Part shown: positions 56,785 through 64,000 of the stretch, piece by piece
Numbering within the stretch: the stretch's first letter is position 1
How the letters are laid out: each line of letters begins with the position of its first letter
NCBI RefSeq assembly: GCF_002797315.1
Contig: NZ_KZ454936.1
Coordinates: forward strand, 2,861,645-2,925,644
Origin: Bacillus sp. FJAT-44742
GTDB lineage: Bacteria; Bacillota; Bacilli; Bacillales; Marinococcaceae
Direction: 5' to 3'
DNA: 64,000 bases
Notes under the pieces: generated by a model
Database searches by the model: none
Seen by the model: only the letters and a program-made list of their open reading frames with translations
Told to the model about the DNA's origin: nothing
Program-made: the position numbers and the translations under genes

Positions 56785-57412
56785 GGTAGTCATCCTTTCT
56801 TTCAATAATTTATTATATGAACAGTTGTTCTCTGCAAAAAAGATGTATTTTATATTTCCTTAGAATGCCTCTGTTAAACCTTTTCTTCTGAAAACAAAAT
56901 ATTCCTTCAATTAAACCATTTGAAGTTTTAATATTCTAAAAAATCAGTATACTTTTGAGGATTTTAGTTGTTTAGAGATAAATCGTTCATATACTTTCGT
57001 TTGTCTACCGAGGGTAAATGGAAAAAAACGGAACAGGAAATTAAGTTATTTCTAATAATAATACAGGAATAAAACCTATAGGTCAATAATATATTTTAAC
57101 TTTTTTGTGACTTCTTTTAATCGTTGATGAAAAATGGCACCCCCAGGAAGCTTCATCGACCGTTTTATGAATAAAAAAAGGACCCTATTATCGACTTACA
57201 ATAATTGGATCCATCTTTTCCTTCATTAAACTGGGTAGTCCAAGACTTTCTAATTTCCATAACCTAAAGTCCCTAACTCCGTTTCGACAGTCTGTATGTG
57301 TGACCCTGAAAAAAAGCCCTCTCCAAAGCTGGCATATGCACCTTACGGTACGTGGCAGCCCTTTTTCCAAGTGTCCCCAAAGTCTGCTTCTCAGGACACG
57401 CTCTATTTATAT
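56785..57412. other. Intergenic region of about 630 bases
   Basis: The left 300 bases are extremely AT-rich. The right part (57130-57400) has higher G+C and a run AAAAAAAGGACCC near 57174; a minus-strand frame of 60 codons (57188-57370) has no RBS and no recognisable product. It could be a decayed gene. No terminator is obvious for thiY. Confidence 0.35.
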
Positions 57413-58492
57413 CTATTCTTCTTCTGCGATATTTACAAAGATATCTTCAGTGGAAGGCTGTTCATCAATATAACCAGTTTCAACCAGCCATTCAATAGTT
57501 TCCTCCCAGGATTCTTCGGTCTGGCTCCCAAAAGGTTCTCCTTCCTCTTCCATGAGAGAAAGCAAAATGTCCAGACTTTGCTCCTCTACTTCGCGGACAA
57601 GAGGAAAGTTTTCCTGGTCTTCATGTCCAAAAAGAATATCTAGACTTTCATCAGGATTCTCTTTCATGTATTCATAACCCCGGCTGGCAGCTTCCCAAAA
57701 ACGGTGAATGACGTCTTCATTTTCGTCAAAGTTATCTTCATTTGTAACCATCACCAGCTCGTAAAATGCCGGCACTCCGTAATCTACTGGATCAAAATAG
57801 CCAACTTCGTGCCCCTGATGCTCCAGTACAGGGACTTCATGGTTGATGTAGGCCCCGATAACTGCATCAGCCCGTTCTGTCACAATGGAAGAACCAAGTT
57901 CAAACCCGACATCAATCAGCTCTACTTCTTCAATGTTTCCCCCGTCCTCTGTAACCATCGTTTCAATAAGAGGTTCATTTACTGGTATACCAGGATATCC
58001 TACCTGCCTTCCTTCTAAATCACTTGGTGACTCTATTCCCGAGTCCTCCAGGTAGACGATATGGTTGAGAGGAGAACGGACAATAGCTGCAACAGAAATC
58101 ACGGGGATTCCTTCGTTCCTTGCTGTAATCACGTCAGGCTGGTATGTAATGCCAAGAGTTACTTCCCCTGTAGCAGCTAAATTCAGAGGGTCTGTAGGAT
58201 TGGCTGGAAAAATAAGATCCACCTCTACACCTTCCTCTGCAAAATATCCCTGTTCCTGAGCTGCATATAAGTAACTGTGCACTGCGTTAGGATACCAGTC
58301 GAGCATAACCTCTATTTGCTCCAGTTCATTTGATTCTTCTCCTGCCTGCTGTTCCTCTTCCTCTCCATTGTTTGTCACTTCTTCCGGACTCTCAGTGTCT
58401 TCTTCTTCCTGTCCATTACACCCAGCCATCAGAAAGAGAGAGAGAGCTGAAGCTCCAGCCAGTGACCTGGTGAGTAGTTTTCTTTTCGTCAT
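57413..58492 (-). CDS. thiY: Thiamin-pyrimidine-binding lipoprotein ThiY
   Basis: The 359-residue protein has a lipoprotein signal ending in LFLMAGCNG, a long acidic linker (about residues 25-60) and an NMT1/THI5-like domain (LDWYPNAVHSYLYAAQEQGYF in parts). ThiY binds formylaminopyrimidine from degraded thiamin for import by ThiXZ. Its ATG overlaps thiX by four bases. It is last in the TPP-riboswitch operon. Confidence 0.93.
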   Translation of the reverse strand: MTKRKLLTRSLAGASALSLFLMAGCNGQEEEDTESPEEVTNNGEEEEQQAGEESNELEQIEVMLDWYPNAVHSYLYAAQEQGYFAEEGVEVDLIFPANPTDPLNLAATGEVTLGITYQPDVITARNEGIPVISVAAIVRSPLNHIVYLEDSGIESPSDLEGRQVGYPGIPVNEPLIETMVTEDGGNIEEVELIDVGFELGSSIVTERADAVIGAYINHEVPVLEHQGHEVGYFDPVDYGVPAFYELVMVTNEDNFDENEDVIHRFWEAASRGYEYMKENPDESLDILFGHEDQENFPLVREVEEQSLDILLSLMEEEGEPFGSQTEESWEETIEWLVETGYIDEQPSTEDIFVNIAEEE

Positions 58493-59256
58493 TTTACATT
58501 CCTCCATTTTGTTGTGGCTGTTTCTATTAGTTTAATGCTAAGAAACAATAGAATCCCGAGAACAGATAACAGCACAATCGGGGCAAAAACCCCGGCTCCG
58601 TCCATTTGTGTCATCATTCTCCGGCTGAAATACCCAAGTCCTGCGCTCGCTCCAAGCCACTCTCCAATAGCCGCACCGATTACGCTTAACGTAACGGCCA
58701 CCTTCATTCCTGAAAAAAAGTAAGGAAGGGCGGAAGGCACCTGGACTTTGAAAAAAATCTGTCTGGATGAAGCTCCCATCGTTTTCAATAAGTCTTCAAT
58801 TTCCCTGCTTGTGGATCGCAATCCGTCAAATGAACTGACCGTAATAGGAAAGAATGTTATCAGTACCGTAACAGCAACTTTGCTCCATATGTCATATCCA
58901 AACCAGAGGACAAAAATTGGAGCCAGAGCTATAATCGGAATCGTTTGAGAAGCTATAACAATTGGATAAAAAGTCCTTTCGGCCAACTGGCTCCTGGACA
59001 TAAGGACAGCCAGGCCGGTCCCAAATACAACTGAAATGCCAAGTCCTATCAGGATAATTTGCAATGTGGCCCACAGGTGCACAGTAAATAACACATCTCT
59101 TAATTCCCAAAGTCTGCTTAAAATACCAGAAGGCGCAGGGAGGATATAGGGTTTATCGTAAATCCTTGCGCCTATTTCCCAGCCAATAAAGAAAAGCAAT
59201 GCTAGTATCCCGGCTCCTCCATACGACACCCAGCTTTTTAACCTGGCGGAAATCAT
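58489..59256 (-). CDS. thiX: Thiamin-pyrimidine ABC permease ThiX
   Basis: The 255-residue permease has about six membrane helices and the EAA-like loop KTMGASSRQIFFKVQVP. It forms the channel of the ThiXYZ importer. ATGA overlaps couple it to thiZ upstream and thiY downstream. Confidence 0.93.
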   Translation of the reverse strand: MISARLKSWVSYGGAGILALLFFIGWEIGARIYDKPYILPAPSGILSRLWELRDVLFTVHLWATLQIILIGLGISVVFGTGLAVLMSRSQLAERTFYPIVIASQTIPIIALAPIFVLWFGYDIWSKVAVTVLITFFPITVSSFDGLRSTSREIEDLLKTMGASSRQIFFKVQVPSALPYFFSGMKVAVTLSVIGAAIGEWLGASAGLGYFSRRMMTQMDGAGVFAPIVLLSVLGILLFLSIKLIETATTKWRNVK

Positions 59257-60041
59257 AGCTCTATCCTTACCCTCATCTTTTGCAGAAGTCTCTGTTTAAG
59301 CTCCATAAAAACAGGGCTGCTTCTGCTTTCTTCTGTTCTTGGGCTGGGAAGAGTGACATCAATAGTCTCAAATTTTGTTTGTATTGGCGGAGGAGTGAGC
59401 ATAAAAATTCGATCAGATAAAAAGATTGCTTCTTCCACATCATGAGTGATAAATATAATGGTCTTTTCCCACTTTTCCCACTGCAGTAAGAGCCACTCCT
59501 GCATCATAAAACGAGTCATAGAATCGAGTGCGCTGAAAGGCTCATCTAATAAAAGAATATCAGCTCCTCCAAGGATGGCCCGTAAAAAGGAGACTCTCTG
59601 CCTCATTCCGCCGGAGAGCTGCTGAGGATAGACATTTTCTTTTCCTTCCAGGCCAAACTCCTTCATGTGAGAGAGCACCTGTTTCTTTGCTTCTTTTCTA
59701 GGTGCTCCTTGCAGCTCCAAAGGCAGCACACCATTTTCCAAAACCGTCCTCCAGGGCAGCAGGAGATCCTGCTGCGGCATGTATCCTACTTTTCCCAGCC
59801 TGTTTTTTTCTTCTTTTTGATAAATAGAGATGCTTCCGGTATCAGGCTGTTCCAGTCCTGTTGCCAGACGGAAAAAAGTAGATTTTCCAGAGCCGCTTGG
59901 ACCGAGTATGCTTACAAATTCCTTTTCTTTGACGCTGACCGTAACGTTTTCAAAGATAGACAAGGAAGATGGAGGTTTTCCTTTGTAAGAAAAAGACACA
60001 TTGGAAAAAGAAAGATGATCCCTTGCGGCTTGACTACTCAT
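59253..60041 (-). CDS. thiZ: Thiamin-pyrimidine ABC ATPase ThiZ
   Basis: The 262-residue ATPase has Walker A GPSGSGKST, signature LSGGMRQR and Walker B LLLDEPFSALD. It powers ThiXY. The ATG at 60041 lies inside the end of tenA (8-base overlap) with AGGAG upstream; the longer frame to 60092 is unlikely. Confidence 0.93.
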   Translation of the reverse strand: MSSQAARDHLSFSNVSFSYKGKPPSSLSIFENVTVSVKEKEFVSILGPSGSGKSTFFRLATGLEQPDTGSISIYQKEEKNRLGKVGYMPQQDLLLPWRTVLENGVLPLELQGAPRKEAKKQVLSHMKEFGLEGKENVYPQQLSGGMRQRVSFLRAILGGADILLLDEPFSALDSMTRFMMQEWLLLQWEKWEKTIIFITHDVEEAIFLSDRIFMLTPPPIQTKFETIDVTLPSPRTEESRSSPVFMELKQRLLQKMRVRIEL

Positions 60042-60708
60042 CTGCCGGCCACATCTCCTGGTTGTAGGCCATGTCCCAGAACATAAATTCAAATCGGGTT
60101 GTATTTAAGAAAATATCCTCAATCCGAGCTAACTCATGTTCAGGTTTTCCTTCTGTTAAATCGTCAAGAAGATCAATGGTCCACTTCGCTAATTCCTGAA
60201 ATTCATCGTCCGCATACATGCTGATCCAGTCACCGTAAAATTCATGCTCAGCGGCTCCCGGTATTTTGCTTAATTCTTTTCCAATCTCAGCATAGCTCCA
60301 CATGCATGGAAGCAAGGCGGCCACTAACTCTGCCAGCCCTTCGTTCTGACCGACATGAAGCATGTAATGAGAATAAGAAAGTGTCATTGCAGCAGGCTCT
60401 GCGTTTTCCAGCTCTTCTTCAGAAATATCGAACTTCTTTGCATATTGACGGTGAAGACTCATTTCAGTATTCAGCGTTGAATCAAGAAGTTCAGCAAATT
60501 TCCCCATCGTTTTTAGATCGTTCGCTTTTACGGTGCCGATTGCAAAAAGTTTAGAGTAATCTATTAAATATAAATAATCCTGTATCATATAGTAGCGGAA
60601 CTTTTCCTTATCAAGTGATCCGTTTCCCATTCCTTGCACAAAAGGGTGTTCATGATTCTTTTTCCAAATTGGCTGGACCTTTTCGTATAAGCGTTCACTA
60701 AATTTCAT
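60034..60708 (-). CDS. tenA: Aminopyrimidine aminohydrolase TenA
   Basis: The 224-residue helical enzyme has C135 in ALLPCMWSYAEIG and D44 in MIQDYLYL, the catalytic residues of B. subtilis TenA. It turns aminomethyl-pyrimidine into HMP in thiamin salvage. The second ATG (60708) is best spaced from AAAGG. It follows ylmB in the salvage operon. Confidence 0.95.
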   Translation of the reverse strand: MKFSERLYEKVQPIWKKNHEHPFVQGMGNGSLDKEKFRYYMIQDYLYLIDYSKLFAIGTVKANDLKTMGKFAELLDSTLNTEMSLHRQYAKKFDISEEELENAEPAAMTLSYSHYMLHVGQNEGLAELVAALLPCMWSYAEIGKELSKIPGAAEHEFYGDWISMYADDEFQELAKWTIDLLDDLTEGKPEHELARIEDIFLNTTRFEFMFWDMAYNQEMWPADE

Positions 60709-60723
60709 TTGCATTCATCCTTT

Positions 60724-62004
60724 CTATTTTTCTTTATGACACCACTCGTATATCAGAGTAATCATGACCTTTGTAAATTGAACTAGCTGTTCGATCTCAA
60801 CAGATTCATTAACTGCATGGGCGTTATATAAGTCACCAGGACCATAAATAACAGTCGGGATGCCCGCATCCCCAAGCCAGCCCCCATCAGTTACGGTAGG
60901 CGACATCCCTGTTTCGGGAAAGGTCTGAAAGATTCGCTGATGAGCCTGTTTCACCGCAGCTACTTCTTTGGATTCAGGGTCAATATCCAGTGAAGGGAAG
61001 ATTTCCCCCCGGTCCTCAATCATCGACTTGCCACCCCAGCGAAAAAGCGGCGGATGCTCCCTCAGCCATGGATCAGATTCGGCCACTTTTATTAAATGCT
61101 CTTCTACTTCTTTAACAACCTGTTCATGATTTTCATCCGGGTAAAAATGAACTGTAATCCATAATCGGCACTCATCAGCCACAAAGGCGGCATGTCTTCC
61201 CCCTTCAATCACAGAGGGGTTAATGGTTGTCATACCAGGGGGGAAGCCAGGATAGGATTTTGTTACAGCCCAGTGCCGTTCAAGCTCCTGCAAGCCCTGG
61301 ATGATTTTCGTCATTTTTTCAATGGCACTAGCTGCGTATAGACCGCCCCCTGCGTGAATCATATTCCGGCGAGTAGCATCATGGTAGGTTTGGGGGCTCT
61401 TAATTGTAATCCACCCCGTAATCACTCCTCCCTGGCCTTGAATGTGAAGATCACTTGTATCTACAACCACTGCCAAATCAGCCTTATACCCCCGTTCACA
61501 GCATTCAAGGGTACCTGCTTCCCCTACTTCCTCACCAATCACCGATTGAAAAATCAGGTCGCCAGGCAAGCTGATTCCCTGCTCACGAAGAAGCTGTACG
61601 GCAAAAAGAGCTCCTCCCATTCCGCCTTTCATATCTGCTGTCCCTCTCCCGTATAACCGCCCGTCTTCTACAACAGGAGTAAAAGGGTCATGTTTCCACT
61701 GAGTTAGATCTTCCCCGACTTCAGCCACATCCATATGACCATTAATAATTAAACTGTTGGCTTTACCAGAATTGGTTCCTTTTAATGTCCCTACTACATT
61801 CGGGTCGTCAGGAAACACATCCCACATGTCGACCTCAAACCCCAGGTTGTTTAGCTTTGATGCTATGTAGTGCTGTGCCTCTTTTGTGTTACGGGCAGGC
61901 GGACTGGGAGTTTGGAAACGTAGAAGGTCACCCACCTGTTCAATTAATTCTTCTTTTCTCCTGTCTACCTGCTCTAAAAGATGCGTGATCGTTTCGTGCA
62001 ACAT
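60724..62004 (-). CDS. ylmB: Formylaminopyrimidine deformylase YlmB (M20 family)
   Basis: The 426-residue amidohydrolase has the M20 metal motifs NGHMDVAEVGE, YGRGTADMKGG and IGEEVGEAG, and equals B. subtilis YlmB in length. It removes the formyl group from imported pyrimidine, making the TenA substrate. GGAAGGAG precedes the ATG at 62004; a longer frame runs into the riboswitch and was rejected. First gene of ylmB-tenA-thiZXY. Confidence 0.93.
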   Translation of the reverse strand: MLHETITHLLEQVDRRKEELIEQVGDLLRFQTPSPPARNTKEAQHYIASKLNNLGFEVDMWDVFPDDPNVVGTLKGTNSGKANSLIINGHMDVAEVGEDLTQWKHDPFTPVVEDGRLYGRGTADMKGGMGGALFAVQLLREQGISLPGDLIFQSVIGEEVGEAGTLECCERGYKADLAVVVDTSDLHIQGQGGVITGWITIKSPQTYHDATRRNMIHAGGGLYAASAIEKMTKIIQGLQELERHWAVTKSYPGFPPGMTTINPSVIEGGRHAAFVADECRLWITVHFYPDENHEQVVKEVEEHLIKVAESDPWLREHPPLFRWGGKSMIEDRGEIFPSLDIDPESKEVAAVKQAHQRIFQTFPETGMSPTVTDGGWLGDAGIPTVIYGPGDLYNAHAVNESVEIEQLVQFTKVMITLIYEWCHKEK

Positions 62005-62067
62005 CTTCACTCCTTCCTCTCTCGTGAAAAGGTCTTGTCTTGACTGGACATTGGTAATTTCACCCAT

Positions 62068-62258
62068 TAAAAAAAGCCACTCTAGCAATAGAGTGGCCGC
62101 ATATACGAAGTAATATATACAAAGACTGCCAGTTACAGGGAGTATACCTGTTATCAGGCTTGTCTTGGCGCCACTTCCCTCCGCTAGTATTACCTAGTTC
62201 AGGTGATAGGGTTTAGACCATACGGTCATTCTCAGCTTTTTCAAAGCACCCCTAGTGG
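62068..62258 (-). promoter_or_regulatory. TPP riboswitch (THI element) with terminator
   Basis: On the minus strand the aptamer (62170-62258) shows CTAGGGGTGC, GCTGAGA, ACCCTATCACCTGAACTAGG and ACTAGCGGAGGGAAGTGG in THI-box order. A terminator, GCCACTCTA-TTGC-TAGAGTGGC with seven T, follows at 62068-62098. TPP binding should stop transcription of the salvage operon. Confidence 0.96.
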
Positions 62259-62350
62259 TTTCTGTTTATTCTGTTTTTTATGCCTTACTATAAAAATACC
62301 ATACTTTCCTTTAAAAGTTAGAGTATTCTTTAAAATTTTCCTTTATAAAT

Positions 62351-63205
62351 TTATGAAGCTCTTGTCACCTTTAACTGAGAAGCTTTTGCTTTTTCTCCAA
62401 GAGAGCTGAGCTTAAGAGAACAAAATAAACCAGCGAAAAAGGTTACAAGACTTATGAGGAAAAGAAACATACTTCCTTCTATTCCAGGAAAGACAACGAA
62501 TATAGAGCCAGTGACCAGACCGGTCATTACTGCATATGTTCCTATCTTATAATTTCTGATCAGTTTCTTTATAATTTTGCTTGTAATGATTAAACCAAGA
62601 GCTATTCCTGCCCCTACGACTATAATGACAGGGATGTTAATCGTAGAAATGGCGTTAAGAACAGTCGGATAAATTCCTATTAATAAAAAAACAAAAGAAC
62701 CACTGACTCCAGGCAATATCATTGCACTGCTTGCTGCCCATCCTCCGAAAAATAACAAAAGATAATCCATTGCAGTTAAATTAGACATCACCGCAGACAT
62801 TTCTTCATCCCTTATGAAGGCTGTGGAAGCCACAATGGCAGCAGCTGCAAGCAGGAGAGCTATGTGTTTTCCTTTAAAGGTCTTTTTATAATCAACTTCT
62901 TTTAAAAGAAAAGGAATGATCCCTATAATCAACCCAAGAAAAAAGAAAAACGTTGGCTGAGGATAGTCAGCCAGGAGCCATTCTATGAGCCGGCTCATAG
63001 AAAGCAATGCAAGCACCACACCTGTTCCTAAAGGAATTAAAAACATGAGATGCTTCTTCCACTCCCTGGAAAATATCCCGTCTATTGCGGCTATTAAACG
63101 ATAATAGACTCCCACGAGCAAAGCGATCGTACCCCCGCTTACTCCCGGGATTAAGTCACTTATGCCCATTAGTACACCAGGCACGATATTCCGCCAATTT
63201 AACAC
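62351..63205 (-). CDS. DUF368 undecaprenyl-phosphate transporter-like protein
   Basis: The 284-residue membrane protein has eight or nine helices and the DUF368 repeats GISDLIPGVSGGTIALL and ILPGVSGSFVFLLIG. DUF368 proteins (PopT family) have been linked to recycling of undecaprenyl phosphate across the membrane. It starts with GTG at 63205, after AAGGAG. It stands alone next to the thiamin operon. Confidence 0.9.
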   Translation of the reverse strand: MLNWRNIVPGVLMGISDLIPGVSGGTIALLVGVYYRLIAAIDGIFSREWKKHLMFLIPLGTGVVLALLSMSRLIEWLLADYPQPTFFFFLGLIIGIIPFLLKEVDYKKTFKGKHIALLLAAAAIVASTAFIRDEEMSAVMSNLTAMDYLLLFFGGWAASSAMILPGVSGSFVFLLIGIYPTVLNAISTINIPVIIVVGAGIALGLIITSKIIKKLIRNYKIGTYAVMTGLVTGSIFVVFPGIEGSMFLFLISLVTFFAGLFCSLKLSSLGEKAKASQLKVTRAS

Positions 63206-63342
63206 TGTACATTCTCCTTCTGTAAAACTACTTTCATAGTTGAGTGATTGAGTGTAACATCACTCATGCAAAAATACGCTGCTCCTTATTTTAGCACTAA
63301 CTTTCCCCGCTTCCTATGTCTTTATCACGAATTTTCATCTAC

Positions 63343-63449
63343 GGTGCCTGGCACCCTTTGCCGCTGTAATATTTCAAATCGCTGTATTACTTGATTTTCC
63401 ACCATTTACCTGATTCTTTTGTTACAACAACCTCAGGGTGCCAGGCACC
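63343..63449. repeat. Palindrome-bracketed intergenic repeat, copy 3
   Basis: GGTGCCTGGCACC (63343-63355) and GGTGCCAGGCACC (63437-63449) bracket a core with CTGTAATATTT near the left and TTTTGTTACAACAAC near the right, the same plan as copies 1 and 2. Confidence 0.75.
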
Positions 63450-63455
63450 CCCTTA

Positions 63456-63490
63456 AAGAAAAAAGCCGGCTCAATTTTCATTGGGCCGAC
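63456..63490 (-). terminator. Terminator after the siderophore-binding protein gene
   Basis: On the minus strand GTCGGCCCAAT...ATTGAGCCGGC is followed by six T, close behind the stop at 63499. Confidence 0.82.
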
Positions 63491-63498
63491 CTTTTCCT

Positions 63499-64000
63499 TT
63501 ATTCTAGCATTTGTGCTGCTTCATTTACCATTTCCTGAACAGATGTAAGACCGCCGCCGGAAAGATACCAGAATTCTGGATCTAAATAAAGGATTTTATC
63601 ATTTTTGTATGCTTCTGTTGTTTGAACAAGCTCATTTTCAATGACATTTGTTAGAGATGATTCATCTCCATCACCAACAGCTGCTCCTCTATCAATCACA
63701 AACATATAATCTGGGTTGTTTTCTGAAATATACTCATAAGAAATACTTTGTCCATGAGTGGATGATTCGATATTTTCATCTACTGGCTCAAATCCAAAGT
63801 TATCGTGGATCATTCCATAACGAGAGGAAGGTCCGTATGCACTTACGCTTCCTTCATTGGCCAGCACGACAAGTGATTTCCCGTCATCTGCAGTTGCATC
63901 CTCATTCAACGCCTCAATAGATTCATGGACTTCAGCCAAAGCTTCCTCTGCTTCTGCTTCTTTTTCAAAGATTTCAGCCAGCACTTCAACATTTTCTTCG
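63499..64000 (-). CDS. Siderophore ABC transporter binding protein, YclQ/FatB type (5' end cut by window edge)
   Basis: The C-terminal 167 residues are seen, open to the right edge. SVSAYGPSSRYGMIHDNFGF and NPDYMFVIDRGAAVG follow the YclQ/FatB petrobactin-binding family, with LYLDPEFWYLSGGGL near the end. The first part (about 140 residues with the lipobox) lies outside. It takes up iron siderophores; partner permease genes are not in view. Confidence 0.85.
   Translation of the reverse strand, partial: EENVEVLAEIFEKEAEAEEALAEVHESIEALNEDATADDGKSLVVLANEGSVSAYGPSSRYGMIHDNFGFEPVDENIESSTHGQSISYEYISENNPDYMFVIDRGAAVGDGDESSLTNVIENELVQTTEAYKNDKILYLDPEFWYLSGGGLTSVQEMVNEAAQMLE

Noticed and set aside
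57188-57370. 60-codon minus-strand gene
   Set aside because: No RBS, no recognisable motif, AT-rich surroundings.
62005-62088. N-terminal extension of ylmB
   Set aside because: It would begin within the riboswitch terminator; the RBS at 62004 is clear.

Overview
The window looks like chromosomal DNA from a spore-forming, probably salt- or alkali-adapted member of the Bacillaceae. The gene order follows the Bacillus subtilis yui-yum-yut-yun-yur/suf-met-yus block closely (yuiDCBA, yumB/C, yutM, dapF, yuzB, yutJ, yuzD, yutI, hom-thrC-thrB, yutH to yutC, lipA, yunA to yunF, suf, yurZ, met, gcvH, yusI, fadEAN, yusU). Sporulation and coat genes (yutH, yunB, yutC, a Spo0E-like gene, two CotF-like genes) support a spore former. 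Sodium-type transporters (TRAP, NSS) and very acidic linkers behind the lipobox of MetQ and ThiY fit a halo/alkaliphile, but that is inference. Most genes lie on the minus strand. No rRNA, tRNA, CRISPR array, phage or complete insertion sequence was seen.

Layout: 1-1.8 kb is a TRAP permease pair cut by the left edge. 2.6-8.5 kb holds yuiD, a cobalamin-binding protein, yuiCBA, a type II NADH dehydrogenase and ferredoxin-NADP reductase. 8.5-15.4 kb holds Fe-S carriers (YutM, YutI), a Spo0E-like phosphatase, the futalosine-pathway radical-SAM enzyme MqnE, dapF, and a gene in which a TetR repressor is fused in frame to the NADH-dehydrogenase-like YutJ. 15.5-18.9 kb is the threonine operon. 19-28 kb is the yut/yun block with lipA and glpX. 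28.1-29.8 kb is a sodium:neurotransmitter-symporter-type transporter with its 35-residue MetS subunit. 30-36 kb holds yunB, dfrA-thyA, yunC, yunD and yunF. 36-41 kb is sufCDSUB. 42-45 kb is metNPQ behind a SAM riboswitch. 45.5-52 kb holds gcvH, yusI and fatty-acid beta-oxidation genes behind a FadR operator. 52-57 kb holds coat proteins and a sensory cluster. 57-62 kb is a complete thiamin-pyrimidine salvage operon behind a TPP riboswitch. 62-64 kb holds a DUF368 transporter and a siderophore-binding protein cut by the right edge.

The most unusual content is (i) the TetR-YutJ fusion, with a sigma-A promoter, a TGAC-N4-GTCA operator candidate and a well-placed internal start that could also make the enzyme alone; (ii) a cluster at 53.4-56.4 kb in which a cobalamin-binding protein with the W-x9-EH photosensor signature of CarH/LitR is translationally coupled to a PAS-STAS protein and faces an RsbR-like STAS protein, suggesting a B12-based light or redox input to a stressosome-like pathway; and (iii) a family of intergenic elements of about 96-122 bp, each bracketed by the palindrome GGTGCCTGGCACC.
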